DNA of 64,000 nucleotides, taken from JBFGFX01 sp965232455 (lineage in GTDB: Bacteria > Pseudomonadota > Gammaproteobacteria > Steroidobacterales > Woeseiaceae). Below are positions 1 to 8,385 of this stretch, one piece after another. A program made the position numbers and the translations under genes. Location: assembly GCA_965232455.1 (NCBI GenBank), contig OZ246981.1, positions 992,001 to 1,056,000 on the forward strand, given 5' to 3'. Numbering within the stretch: position 1 is the stretch's first letter; each line of letters starts with the position of its first letter. The notes below the pieces were generated by a model. It was not told the DNA's origin. It did no database searches and worked only from the letters and a program-made list of their open reading frames with translations.

Positions 1-59
1 ACGATGAGTAGGATTTATGGCTGATATCCGAGCGTTCGACAGCTATGCGCGCGCACTGT

Positions 60-905
60 TCATCCGGCGCTCTTGCTCCGTACAGACGTTTCGAGCCGGG
101 TCGTTGGGTCTGCAATCCATCCTTCGAGCGGATCGAGCGGATCAGGAGCACCGAAATTTTCGTCCTTCTTACTCCAGGCCCACGCGGCCTGAATGTCGCA
201 TAACAGGGCGTCGATGCGGTCACCGGAAGGATCGTCCGCCAGCGCGGCTGGGGCGTTGAGCATGAGGCCGTAGGTTTTCCTCAACTTGTTACCGTGCAAT
301 TGGCGAAGCAAGTCCACGCGCGCGATTCGTTGTGCTTCAGTCTGTTTTTTCTTCGCATCTTGTTTGTAGCTGCGCCGGCCGATGAAATATCGGGCAATCA
401 CGCCTGGATATGCCTCGACCGCAACTCTGCGAGGATCGGCTTGCTGCAATCCGGGGATGGTCACGTCTGCACGGCGTAATCGTGGTGCGCCCTCGAAGAA
501 CATCAGGCCGACCGGGGTGCCATAGAGTTTCTGTGGACTGATGGATCCGGCCGCGACATCCGTTTTGCGGCGATGCTCCTTGTCGCCCGCCGGTCTTCGC
601 GCTCGATAGTCGTCCAATACGCTCCGAAACTCCGGCCGTGTGAGCGTGGCGACATGGTCCACGTAAGCTTGCCAGGTATCCGGCCAACCGATGGTTTCTA
701 TGAATCTGCGAGCCTGCCCGAACGGCAAATCCAGACCTGCGATCCAGGGGCCGGGTCGATGCAGTACCGCCTCGAACTCCTCGAAACTCGTCCATTCATG
801 AAGCTGGCCCGCCGTGAGGCGATCACCCTGTAGTTCACACTCGAGGCAGGTGATCGGTTTGCGCCGACCCGGCTTGCTCGTGAAATCGATGCCGTAGATT
901 CTCAT
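60..905 (-). CDS. DUF429 family protein (RNase H-like fold)
   Basis: The 281-residue protein begins with the MRIYGIDFTS signature that opens the DUF429 family, whose members are predicted RNase H-fold nucleases of unknown substrate. The first Asp (D7) fits the acidic position expected in strand 1 of that fold. Other conserved-looking stretches are GLDLPFG near residue 58, VEAYPG near 165 and SGDRIDALLC near 230, which carries further acidic residues. There is no signal peptide, so it is probably cytoplasmic. An AT-rich stretch upstream contains TATAAT on the minus strand (947-942), about 37 bp before the ATG, a plausible -10 box with no convincing -35. It stands alone, divergent from the chitinase genes. 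The family call is good; the biological role is unknown. Confidence 0.8.
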   Translation of the reverse strand: MRIYGIDFTSKPGRRKPITCLECELQGDRLTAGQLHEWTSFEEFEAVLHRPGPWIAGLDLPFGQARRFIETIGWPDTWQAYVDHVATLTRPEFRSVLDDYRARRPAGDKEHRRKTDVAAGSISPQKLYGTPVGLMFFEGAPRLRRADVTIPGLQQADPRRVAVEAYPGVIARYFIGRRSYKQDAKKKQTEAQRIARVDLLRQLHGNKLRKTYGLMLNAPAALADDPSGDRIDALLCDIQAAWAWSKKDENFGAPDPLDPLEGWIADPTTRLETSVRSKSAG

Positions 906-1341
906 GAGTCAATTCTGGCACGGCAATGCGGCTTGCTCTCTATTATAACCAATATAATACCAATAATCAGAGATCAGATTGAGCCGTATTCTTTTTTGGT
1001 CCATAAATTGTTGACTAATAGATCTTTTTCTCACGACTTTGGGGTTCACTTGCAGATGGGTGGTATTTGGTCTTTATTGGTACTATAGTTAGCTTTAAGT
1101 GGTATCTACCATTGTCAGCGAACGACAAACAGCGAGAAGCGTTCGTTGGCTCCGGGGGCAACGGCCATGGAAAGCAACGAATCAACTGCACCCGCACCCG
1201 GCCCGGTCGTGGCCAAAGCGCTCTGCGCAAACGACGAGCTATGCGTCGCACGTGGCGCCGCGCCCCGACGCCACTCGGCATCGTCGTCATTCGTCTACGC
1301 CAGCAGGCTCATTCTCGAGTCGTTTCCAGGGAGAGAGAAAC
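906..1341. other. Intergenic region upstream of the chitinase genes
   Basis: This 436-bp divergent intergenic region is AT-rich in its first 200 bases and GC-rich afterwards. Open frames here (for example the reading-frame extension upstream of the first GH18 gene) have no Shine-Dalgarno sequence and no recognisable product. It presumably holds the promoters of the DUF429 gene and of the first GH18 gene, including TATAAT on the minus strand at 947-942. I see no RNA gene and no convincing operator. Confidence 0.5.
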
Positions 1342-3336
1342 ATGAGAAGAACGCTAACCGTGGTTTTGTTCTGTTTTGGCAGCTTGTTCGCCAAAACGGG
1401 TTTGGCCGTCGACTGCAGCGGCCTCGATTCCTGGGATGCTCAGATCGCCTACAACGGCGGCGCAGTCGTGCGACACAACGGCGCCGCCTACCAGGCCAAC
1501 TGGTGGACTCGTAATCAGAATCCCGAGACCCATTCCGGCCAGTGGCAGGAGTGGACTCTGCTGGGGCCGTGTGACGGCGGCCCGCCGGGGAATCAGCCGC
1601 CTGCGGCCGAGGCAAACGGGCCATACAGCGGCACGGCCGGAACGGCGATCGCATTTTCAAGCACCGGCTCATCCGACCCGGACGGCACGATCGCCGCGTA
1701 CCTGTGGAGCTTCGGTGACGGGGCGACCAGCAACAGCCTTAATCCCTCGCACGCATACTCGAGCGCGGGCACCTTCACCGCGACGCTGACCGTCACCGAC
1801 GACGACGGCAGCGCGAGCACCGATTCGGCAGCTGTCACGGTTACCGACGACGGTGGACCGCCGGGCGGCAGTTGTGACGGTGTGCCTCGGTACGTTGCGG
1901 GAGTGACGTATGCAGCCGGCGATCTCGTCTTCAACGTCCGGCAGACCGATAACCAGGCCGTCCGCTATCGCTGCACGATCGCCGGCTGGTGTTCGTCAAC
2001 GGCAACCTGGGCCTATGAACCGGGCAACGGCATGCATTGGGAGGACGCCTGGCAGGAAGACGGTCCGTGTACGGGCAGCGGCGCGCAGGACCCGGTCGCG
2101 GTCGCAAACGGGCCGTACTCGGGCGAGACCGGAACGCCCGTTGCGTTTTCCAGCGCCGGCTCCAACGATCCGGACGGTACGATCGTCGCGTACTCCTGGA
2201 ATTTCGGCGACGGCACCGTGAGCGCGAACGCCAATCCGAGCCACGCCTATGCGTCGGCCGGCACCTTTACGGTCACGCTCACCGTCACTGACGACGACGG
2301 TAGAACCGCGCTTGCCTCCACCGTCGCCAATGTGGTCAGTCCCGGAGGGGGAGGACCGCTGCCGCGTCGCCTGCTCATAGGCTACTGGCACAACTTCACC
2401 AATCAGGCGGGTTACCAGCCCATCGCAGAGGTAAGCGGAGACTGGGACATCGTCAACATCGCATTTGCCGAGAACGATCCCTTTGGCCAGCCGGGCGAAG
2501 TAGCGTTTGCACCGGCGGAAGAGTCCGATGCCAGTTTCCGCGCCGGCGTGCAGCAGTTGCAGGCGAGGGGACAGAAGGTGTTGCTTTCTCTCGGTGGTGC
2601 GAACGCGCACATCCAGCTGAATTCCGTCGCCGAACGCGACAACTTCGTCCGTACGATGGGAGACCTCATCGCGAGCTACGGTTTCGACGGCATGGACATC
2701 GACCTGGAAGGCGGTTCGCTGAACATGGATCCCGGCGACACGGTGGCCAATCCGCAGACTCCCGCCATCGTCAATCTCATCGACGCCACCCGCGCGCTCA
2801 AAACGCGTTTCGGCTCGGACTTCCTGCTGACGATGGCGCCCGAGACGGCCTATGTCCAGGGAGGTTATGCGGCGTTTGGCGGCATCTGGGGCGCGTATCT
2901 GCCGCTGATCCATGCGCTGCGCAACGACCTGACGGTACTGCACGTCCAGCACTACAACACGGGCTCGATCACCGCCGCCGACGATGTTACCTATCAGCCG
3001 GCCACCGCCGACTTCCACGTGGCGCTGTCGGACATGATGATCACCGGTTTTGCGGCGGGACGTGATCCCGGCAATTTTTTCCCGGGGCTGCGCGCCGACC
3101 AGGTGGCGTTCGGTCTGCCGGCTTCAGCCGGCGCCGCGGGCTCCGGGCAGACGAGCGTAGCGGCAACACAGCAGGCGCTGGATTGCCTCGTCAGCCGCAG
3201 CCGTTGCGGCAGCTATGTGCCGGCCCAGGCGCGTCCGGGTTTTCGCGGCCTGATGACCTGGTCGATCACCTGGGATTGGGCCACCGGTTTCGGTTTTTCC
3301 GGCCCGCATCGGGCCTATCTCGACCAGAACCCTTAG
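1342..3336 (+). CDS. Secreted GH18 chitinase-type protein with two CBM5/12-like and two PKD domains
   Basis: The 664-residue protein has a Sec signal peptide (cleavage likely after A22). In order follow a chitin-binding type-3 (CBM5/12) module with the aromatic AYQANWWT motif (about 25-75), a PKD domain (about 82-165), a second cysteine-flanked CBM-like module (about 170-240), a second PKD domain (about 245-330) and a GH18 catalytic barrel. The GH18 active-site motif DxxDxDxE is intact at D449-G-M-D-I-D-L-E456, with E456 the expected acid/base, so it should hydrolyse chitin-type beta-1,4-GlcNAc chains outside the cell. ATG 1342 was chosen because GGGAGAGAG precedes it and the signal peptide starts there; the frame is open further upstream but without coding character. 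It lies 71 bp before a second GH18 gene, probably in one operon. Confidence 0.9.
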   Translation: MRRTLTVVLFCFGSLFAKTGLAVDCSGLDSWDAQIAYNGGAVVRHNGAAYQANWWTRNQNPETHSGQWQEWTLLGPCDGGPPGNQPPAAEANGPYSGTAGTAIAFSSTGSSDPDGTIAAYLWSFGDGATSNSLNPSHAYSSAGTFTATLTVTDDDGSASTDSAAVTVTDDGGPPGGSCDGVPRYVAGVTYAAGDLVFNVRQTDNQAVRYRCTIAGWCSSTATWAYEPGNGMHWEDAWQEDGPCTGSGAQDPVAVANGPYSGETGTPVAFSSAGSNDPDGTIVAYSWNFGDGTVSANANPSHAYASAGTFTVTLTVTDDDGRTALASTVANVVSPGGGGPLPRRLLIGYWHNFTNQAGYQPIAEVSGDWDIVNIAFAENDPFGQPGEVAFAPAEESDASFRAGVQQLQARGQKVLLSLGGANAHIQLNSVAERDNFVRTMGDLIASYGFDGMDIDLEGGSLNMDPGDTVANPQTPAIVNLIDATRALKTRFGSDFLLTMAPETAYVQGGYAAFGGIWGAYLPLIHALRNDLTVLHVQHYNTGSITAADDVTYQPATADFHVALSDMMITGFAAGRDPGNFFPGLRADQVAFGLPASAGAAGSGQTSVAATQQALDCLVSRSRCGSYVPAQARPGFRGLMTWSITWDWATGFGFSGPHRAYLDQNP

Positions 3337-3407
3337 ACGGTCGATCAGATCGCGTCCCTCGCGCGGGAACGCGGCAATCTATGCACACTACTAGGGAGGG
3401 TAAGGAA

Positions 3408-5036
3408 ATGAAAAGAACACTGGCCGTTGTTTTGTTAGGTCTCGGCAATCTGCTTGCGGCCCCCGGTTTCGCGTTCGATTGCACGGCCCTGGATCCCTGG
3501 GATCCTCAAACTGCGTATTTCGGCGGCGCCGTCGTGGAGCACAACGGCAACGCCTACGAAGCCAACTGGTGGACGCTGAATCAGAACCCTGAAACCCATT
3601 CCGGTCAGTGGCAGGAATGGTCTCTTCTGGGGCCCTGCGACGGAGGCGGCGGTAACCAGTCTCCCGTCGCCAGCGCAAACGGCCCGTATTCGGGAAGCGC
3701 CGGCTCGGCGATCGGCTTTTCGAGCGCCGGTTCCTTCGACCCGGACGGTTCCATAAGCAGCTATGCCTGGCGCTTTGGAGACGGCGCCACCAGCGCCAGC
3801 GCGAACCCGAGCCACAGCTACGGCAGCGACGGCACTTACAACGTGACGCTCACGGTGACCGACAACCAGGGCGCTTCCGCAACGGCCACGACCACCGCGA
3901 CGGTCGGCTCGGCCCCGCCGCCACCGCCGCCCGGAGACAAGCTGGTGGTCGGCTACTTCGCACAGTGGGGGGTCTACGGACGGAACTACCACGTCAAGAA
4001 CATCGTCACCAGCGGCTCGGCCGACAAACTGACGCACATCATGTACGCGTTCGGTAACGTGCAGAACGGTCAGTGCGTCGTGGGCGACAGCTACGCCGAC
4101 TACGACCGTTTCTACGATGCCGGCTCGAGTGTGGACGGACAGCCGGACACCTGGGACGCGGGCGCGTTGCGCGGCAGCTTCAATCAGCTGCGCAAGCTGA
4201 AGCAACTGTACCCGCACATCAAGGTCATCTGGTCGTTCGGCGGCTGGACGTGGTCGAGCGGCTTCGGTCAGGCTGCGGCTAACCCGGCGGCGTTCGCCGA
4301 GTCCTGCTACAACCTCGTCCACGACCCGCGATGGGACGGCGTGTTCGACGGCATCGACATCGACTGGGAATACCCGAACTCCTGCGGCCTGCAGTGTGAC
4401 AACAGCGGATTTGAAGCCTACGGCAATCTCATGGCGGCGCTGAGGGCGCGGTTCGGCAACGAACTCGTGACATCGGCGATCGGAGCGGGCGCCGAGAAGC
4501 TCAACGCGGCCAACTACGGCGCTGCCGCTCAGCACGTCGATTTCTACATGCTGATGACGTACGACTTTTTCGGCGCCTGGGCCTCACAAGGGCCGACAGC
4601 TCCGCATTCGCCGTTATTGGGCTATCCGGGCATCCCGGTCGCAGGCTTTCATTCCGACAACGCCGTGCAACTGTTGAAGAGTAAAGGCGTTCCGTCCGAC
4701 AAAATCCTGCTAGGCATCGGTTTCTACGGCCGCGGCTGGGCGGGCGTCACACAAAGCACACCGGGTGGCAGCGCCTCCGGTGCGGCACCGGGAAGCTTCG
4801 AGCAGGGCATCGAGGACTACAAGGTCCTGCGCGACAGTTGCCCGTCCAACGGCACGATCGCGGGAACGGCCTACGCCCATTGCGGCAATCAGTGGTGGGG
4901 CTACGACACGCCGTCCACGATCGGCGGCAAGATGGACTATGTGAACGCCCAGGGACTCGGCGGTGCGTTTTTCTGGGAATTCAGCGGTGACACGAGCAAC
5001 GGTGAGCTGATCCAGGCGATAAGCAACGGGTTGTAA
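3408..5036 (+). CDS. Secreted GH18 chitinase with CBM5/12 and PKD domains
   Basis: The 542-residue protein has a signal peptide ending near GFA (residue 22). It is followed by a CBM5/12 module almost identical in layout to that of the upstream gene (EANWWT, GQWQEWSLLGPC), one PKD domain, a short proline linker and a GH18 barrel. The catalytic motif is complete and of the classical chitinase form, D314-G-I-D-I-D-W-E-Y322; MTYDFFGAW and the late FFWEFSGD segment are further barrel motifs. ATG 3408 follows the strong Shine-Dalgarno GGGAGGGTAAGG; ATG 3381 upstream in frame has none. The paired enzymes differ in active-site type (DIDLE versus DIDWEY), which suggests complementary roles such as endo/exo attack; that division is inference. 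Confidence 0.93.
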   Translation: MKRTLAVVLLGLGNLLAAPGFAFDCTALDPWDPQTAYFGGAVVEHNGNAYEANWWTLNQNPETHSGQWQEWSLLGPCDGGGGNQSPVASANGPYSGSAGSAIGFSSAGSFDPDGSISSYAWRFGDGATSASANPSHSYGSDGTYNVTLTVTDNQGASATATTTATVGSAPPPPPPGDKLVVGYFAQWGVYGRNYHVKNIVTSGSADKLTHIMYAFGNVQNGQCVVGDSYADYDRFYDAGSSVDGQPDTWDAGALRGSFNQLRKLKQLYPHIKVIWSFGGWTWSSGFGQAAANPAAFAESCYNLVHDPRWDGVFDGIDIDWEYPNSCGLQCDNSGFEAYGNLMAALRARFGNELVTSAIGAGAEKLNAANYGAAAQHVDFYMLMTYDFFGAWASQGPTAPHSPLLGYPGIPVAGFHSDNAVQLLKSKGVPSDKILLGIGFYGRGWAGVTQSTPGGSASGAAPGSFEQGIEDYKVLRDSCPSNGTIAGTAYAHCGNQWWGYDTPSTIGGKMDYVNAQGLGGAFFWEFSGDTSNGELIQAISNGL

Positions 5037-5044
5037 GTCCGTCA

Positions 5045-5113
5045 GTCGAGGCGGGGCATGCTGGCCCCGCCTCGACGAAAACTGAAATCCCGGCTGCACG
5101 CCGGGATTTTTTT
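5045..5113 (+). terminator. Double-hairpin terminator after the GH18 genes
   Basis: Two consecutive hairpins follow the stop codon. The first has a perfect 13-bp stem, GTCGAGGCGGGGC (5045-5057) with its complement at 5064-5076. The second has a perfect 10-bp stem, AAATCCCGGC (5085-5094) with its complement at 5100-5109, running into a T-tract to 5113. The second has the classical rho-independent form. Confidence 0.88.
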
Positions 5114-5202
5114 GTTCCTGACTCACATGTGCTCCGTTACGTCCTCGAAAACAGCCGTGGGGCTTGCCGGCGACTCGGGGCTGGTTTCGATATGTGGAGC
5201 CG

Positions 5203-5622
5203 CTACATCCAGCCGAGTTCCTTCATGGCCCAGGACGCATTCCAGATCTTCACCATGTTCTCGACCTTGTCGTCATCATTCATCTTCAGGACGTAGACAT
5301 AGTGGGAGTGTGTATCCTTGTTCGTCGGCGGCACGGGACCGCCATCACCGGTATGTTTCGCATGGTAGGTGGCGAAGAACATCGCCTTGCGATTGTCCTT
5401 GTCGTAGCTGCACGCGTGCAGGTCATAGGTCGCTCCGGGCGCGGTGATTTTGCCGAAGCCCGCCATCCAGTCGCAGTATTCCCGGACCGTGGTCATATCG
5501 GTCAGTGGCTCACTCTGAGCGGTGAATGACGCGTTGTCTGCCACGTAGGGCTCGCATGAGGTCCAGCCCTCGGCCGCCTCACAGGTATCGAAGAACAATT
5601 GTGCATTCTCAAAGGCGCTCAC
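5203..5622 (-). CDS. NTF2-like (SnoaL-type) protein
   Basis: A 139-residue protein of the size and pattern of the NTF2-like/SnoaL superfamily. An N-terminal helix (ENAQLFFDTCEAAEGW) precedes a cysteine-containing segment around SCEPYVADNASF. Beta strands follow, including KAMFFATYHAKHTG and HSHYVYVLKMND, and the protein ends KELGWM. The family forms a cone-shaped pocket used by small isomerases, cyclases or ligand binders; nothing visible fixes the substrate. The start is GTG 5622, preceded by AAGGAGAG at a good distance. It is monocistronic, facing the terminator of the chitinase genes. A short relic sharing its 5' flank and last codons lies at 11794-11850. Confidence 0.75.
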   Translation of the reverse strand: MSAFENAQLFFDTCEAAEGWTSCEPYVADNASFTAQSEPLTDMTTVREYCDWMAGFGKITAPGATYDLHACSYDKDNRKAMFFATYHAKHTGDGGPVPPTNKDTHSHYVYVLKMNDDDKVENMVKIWNASWAMKELGWM

Positions 5623-5812
5623 GTTGGCTCTCCTTCGACATCATGGGTAGATACTTGTTTAGAAGCATAGTAGAGGAGGCGAATACTGCTAGTCGCCGAT
5701 ACGTGGAACCCGGAGGGCTGGTTTCAGAGTCGGGTGACGATCAGCGGGACGTCCGGCTCGGAAAGAAACTCGGACAACGTGCAAACGCACGAATCGAGCC
5801 ACGCTCTCAAAC

Positions 5813-6853
5813 TCATCGGCGATCGAGCGCAAAGCGTTCGCGCAGGAATCGCGCGATACCCTCGTCGTCGTGGTGTCCGATTACGGCCGTGGCGACGGAC
5901 TTGATCGCATCGTTGGCGTTATCGGGTGCGTAGCATTCGTCGGCTGCCTCGAACATGCTGAGGTCGTTGTCGCTGTCTCCGAAACAGACGACGCGTTCCA
6001 GTCCGAGAAGCTCTTTCAGGGTCCTGATGGCGCCACCTTTGCTGGCGTCGCTGTGGTGGACGTCGAGCCATCGCCACTGGAGACCCTCCAATGCGATGCC
6101 GGAATACGCGACCAGATGAGGCTCGTCCTCGACGCATTGAATCAACGCGTTGATAGCGTCGCCGTCGGCGATGGCATTCACATGGGTGATTGAGTCGTCA
6201 ACGGACAGTTCCTCCAGAGCACGCACCTTGACCCGATCGGTAGTGTCAAGGCTCCGGAGAAACTTGCGCTCGACCACCGATCGTATCGGCGGGTGGTAAA
6301 CGATGCTGTCGTGATTCTCGTCAAGCGTGAAAATAAAGGGTGTAACTTCCTGGCTGGCGCAGGCCCGAACGACGTTCTCGAGTTCATCTGGCGTCAACAT
6401 GGCGCCGCTCGAGAAACGCCGCTGCTCCGGATGCCAGATCATTACGCCGTTTTTATAGGCCTGAGGCAGCTCGAATCGATGGCCTTCGATAACCGCCCGA
6501 GCCCCGTGCAGAGTGCGGCCTGTTGCGACGGTATATGCAATACCGCGTTGCGACAGGAGTTCCAGCGTCTCGCTGGTGTAACCCGAGATCTCTGAATCTC
6601 TGTTCAGGAGGGTGCCGTCAAGATCGAATACGAGGAGTTCCAATTTAGATAATCCGGTTGGCGCGGTTCGAGCTTCGGCCCGCGTGATTTCAATGGTGGC
6701 GCTGTTACCGACGCGGAGGTAACGTGCCGCTCGCTCTATCAGTGGCTGCGGGGTACGGCGGTACGTACCTCCAACTGTAACATCGCGCGCGTCCTCTGAC
6801 CTGACGCATTCTGATCCAGCCGGCCGGCTGACATCAGCGGGATAGAGCACCAC
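5813..6853 (-). CDS. HAD-superfamily Cof-type phosphatase
   Basis: The core is a typical 276-residue Cof/HAD-IIB hydrolase. Motif I is VFDLDGTLLN (nucleophile and acid/base Asp), followed by a C2 cap region, the Lys region near DASKGGAIR, and motif IV GDSDNDLSMFEAA. Such enzymes dephosphorylate sugar phosphates, nucleotides or flavin/PLP-type phosphates in the cytoplasm. The start is uncertain. The longest frame begins at GTG 6853, 10 bp after the stop of the upstream VOC gene, but its first 70 residues have no family counterpart. A TTG at 6643 would give the usual family length, although it lacks a clear Shine-Dalgarno. Close packing behind the AraC and VOC genes suggests cotranscription. 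Confidence 0.82.
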   Translation of the reverse strand: MVLYPADVSRPAGSECVRSEDARDVTVGGTYRRTPQPLIERAARYLRVGNSATIEITRAEARTAPTGLSKLELLVFDLDGTLLNRDSEISGYTSETLELLSQRGIAYTVATGRTLHGARAVIEGHRFELPQAYKNGVMIWHPEQRRFSSGAMLTPDELENVVRACASQEVTPFIFTLDENHDSIVYHPPIRSVVERKFLRSLDTTDRVKVRALEELSVDDSITHVNAIADGDAINALIQCVEDEPHLVAYSGIALEGLQWRWLDVHHSDASKGGAIRTLKELLGLERVVCFGDSDNDLSMFEAADECYAPDNANDAIKSVATAVIGHHDDEGIARFLRERFALDRR

Positions 6854-6863
6854 AGGCTCGTGC

Positions 6864-7328
6864 TCAGCTCATTTCGTCCCAACGGCGCTGGAGCTCAGTG
6901 GGTGTCACGTCCTCCACACGGGTCGCGACAATCCAGACGTGCCCAAACGGGTCTTCAAATCGTCCGGAACGGTCACCGTAGAATTGATCGGCAACGGGGA
7001 CAAGCAGCCTGGCGCCGGCGTCCACCGCGGCGCTCACGGTAGCGTCGGCGTCGTCGACGTAAACGTGCAGTGGGCAGGGAGACCCGCCCAGGCTTTCCGG
7101 GCTCTGGCTGCCGTAACGCTCGACCTCGTCGGCGAGCATCAAACGGCAGCCTCCCAAATCCATTTCTGCGTGAACGACCTGGCCCTGTTTGTCGGCCAGG
7201 GACATCAGCAGCTCGGCGCCAAACGCCCGTCTATAAAACCCGACGGCCCGATCGACGTCGCGCACCACCAGTTTAGGGCTCAAAACCGGGTGATCCGGCA
7301 GGGGAGATACGTTTTTGGTGGCGGTCAT
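6864..7328 (-). CDS. VOC-family (glyoxalase/bleomycin-resistance-like) protein
   Basis: A 154-residue single VOC protein resembling PhnB/YdcJ-type glyoxalase-like proteins. It has paired beta-alpha-beta-beta-beta modules: LVVRDVDRAVGFYRRAFGAEL, HAEMDLGGCRLMLADE, LHVYVDDADATVSAAVDAGA, and the C-terminal GRFEDPFGHVWIVAT. The family uses metal-assisted isomerisation, ring cleavage or drug sequestration; no substrate can be assigned here. ATG 7328 overlaps the stop codon of the AraC gene by 4 bp (ATGA), which proves the reading frame start and indicates translational coupling. The frame is open far upstream, but that portion is a shadow of the AraC gene. Confidence 0.85.
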   Translation of the reverse strand: MTATKNVSPLPDHPVLSPKLVVRDVDRAVGFYRRAFGAELLMSLADKQGQVVHAEMDLGGCRLMLADEVERYGSQSPESLGGSPCPLHVYVDDADATVSAAVDAGARLLVPVADQFYGDRSGRFEDPFGHVWIVATRVEDVTPTELQRRWDEMS

Positions 7329-8221
7329 GAGCGAACTGTACCGACGTCCGGCTCTTCCGGATTGGACAAATCGGAAACCGGCCCGGGTGTCGCCATCGCA
7401 ACGTGATTGACGTGTGCGGTCTTCCGGAGCAGGTACTGCCGCGGCGTCAAACCGGAGAAGTGATTGAAATCGCGGATCAGGTGGGACTGGTCGTAGTAGC
7501 CCGCATCGCCTGCCAGCCGGGCCCAGTCGATCGCGGTCCCGGAAACACTGTCCAGCGCCCGTTGAAACCGACGCAATCGGGCGTAGGTCTTTGGACCAAG
7601 CCCGGTCTGGTCGCGCAAGACGGCGCCAAGACGTCGCTCGCTCAGGCCGGCGGCTTTGGCGATTGCCTGCACCCTGTCCGCACCGTGCTGGAGGCGGCGC
7701 AGCGCCGGTGGAACGGCCCAATGAGGCTGCGGCGAGCCGGTGAGCCGTTCGATCAGCCAATCGGAGACGATCTGAATTCGCCGCCCGGCCGTTTTCGCCT
7801 CCCTGAGCCGGTACCAGACCTCCAGCTGATCCATGCCCAGCAGATCTTCCAACGGCAGGTGTCTGTTCCGAAGCTCGACCGCGTTGATCCGAAAGAGCGA
7901 CGCCAGAGCGATCGGTCTGAGGTGGACACCCAGGGCGACCAGCGGCCGCGACGTGTCCAGAACGAAGGGCCTCGTGTGCGGCCCACTGAGGCTCACAAAT
8001 CGCGTAGCGCCATCCAGCGCCAGGGTTTCCACCCGATGCATCGGCTTGGCCGGGCCGAGGTCTGCAAAGCGAAGCGGCGTGTCTTCCAGGTTGAATACGA
8101 GCTCGGCCCCCAGCGTCGGCAAACGCAGCTCGCGGGGGTGCAGGGAACTGAAGCCGTCGCAATCCCAGATCACCTCAACCCATTGCTCAAGGGGCGGGTC
8201 CGGAGTCAGGCTGGTGAACAT
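7325..8221 (-). CDS. AraC-family transcriptional regulator
   Basis: A 298-residue regulator with an N-terminal sensor domain of the DUF6597 type (WVEVIWDCDGFSSLHPRELRL near the start) and a C-terminal pair of HTH motifs typical of HTH_18. These include VQAIAKAAGLSERRLGAVLRDQTGLGPKTYARLRRF and the second helix pair AGYYDQSHLIRDFNHFSGLTPRQY, which matches the conserved AraC signature. It is the first gene of an AraC-VOC(-HAD) operon, so it probably regulates its downstream VOC gene in response to a small molecule. The ATG at 8221 is the first possible start, and the protein has the normal length for this subgroup. Confidence 0.88.
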   Translation of the reverse strand: MFTSLTPDPPLEQWVEVIWDCDGFSSLHPRELRLPTLGAELVFNLEDTPLRFADLGPAKPMHRVETLALDGATRFVSLSGPHTRPFVLDTSRPLVALGVHLRPIALASLFRINAVELRNRHLPLEDLLGMDQLEVWYRLREAKTAGRRIQIVSDWLIERLTGSPQPHWAVPPALRRLQHGADRVQAIAKAAGLSERRLGAVLRDQTGLGPKTYARLRRFQRALDSVSGTAIDWARLAGDAGYYDQSHLIRDFNHFSGLTPRQYLLRKTAHVNHVAMATPGPVSDLSNPEEPDVGTVRS

Positions 8222-8385
8222 CCCGCCGAGTGTGCACTGCCTGGAGTATCTGTGCCAGAGTTGCTGGGCGGGGGCAGGTTACCCTGCTGTTTCTCCTGTT
8301 GGCGAACGCCGTTACGCGGTCATCGGTTGCGATGTTTCCCCGTGGATCCTGTTGATGCTAACGTAATGAGAAAAAGGGAGGACAC

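Noticed and set aside
1996..3018. 340-residue minus-strand frame opposite the first GH18 gene
   Set aside because: It is an antisense shadow of a well-supported secreted GH18 gene; no domain or start signal.
3435..4535. 366-residue minus-strand frame opposite the second GH18 gene
   Set aside because: Antisense shadow produced by GC-rich third positions; Val/Arg-rich without motif.
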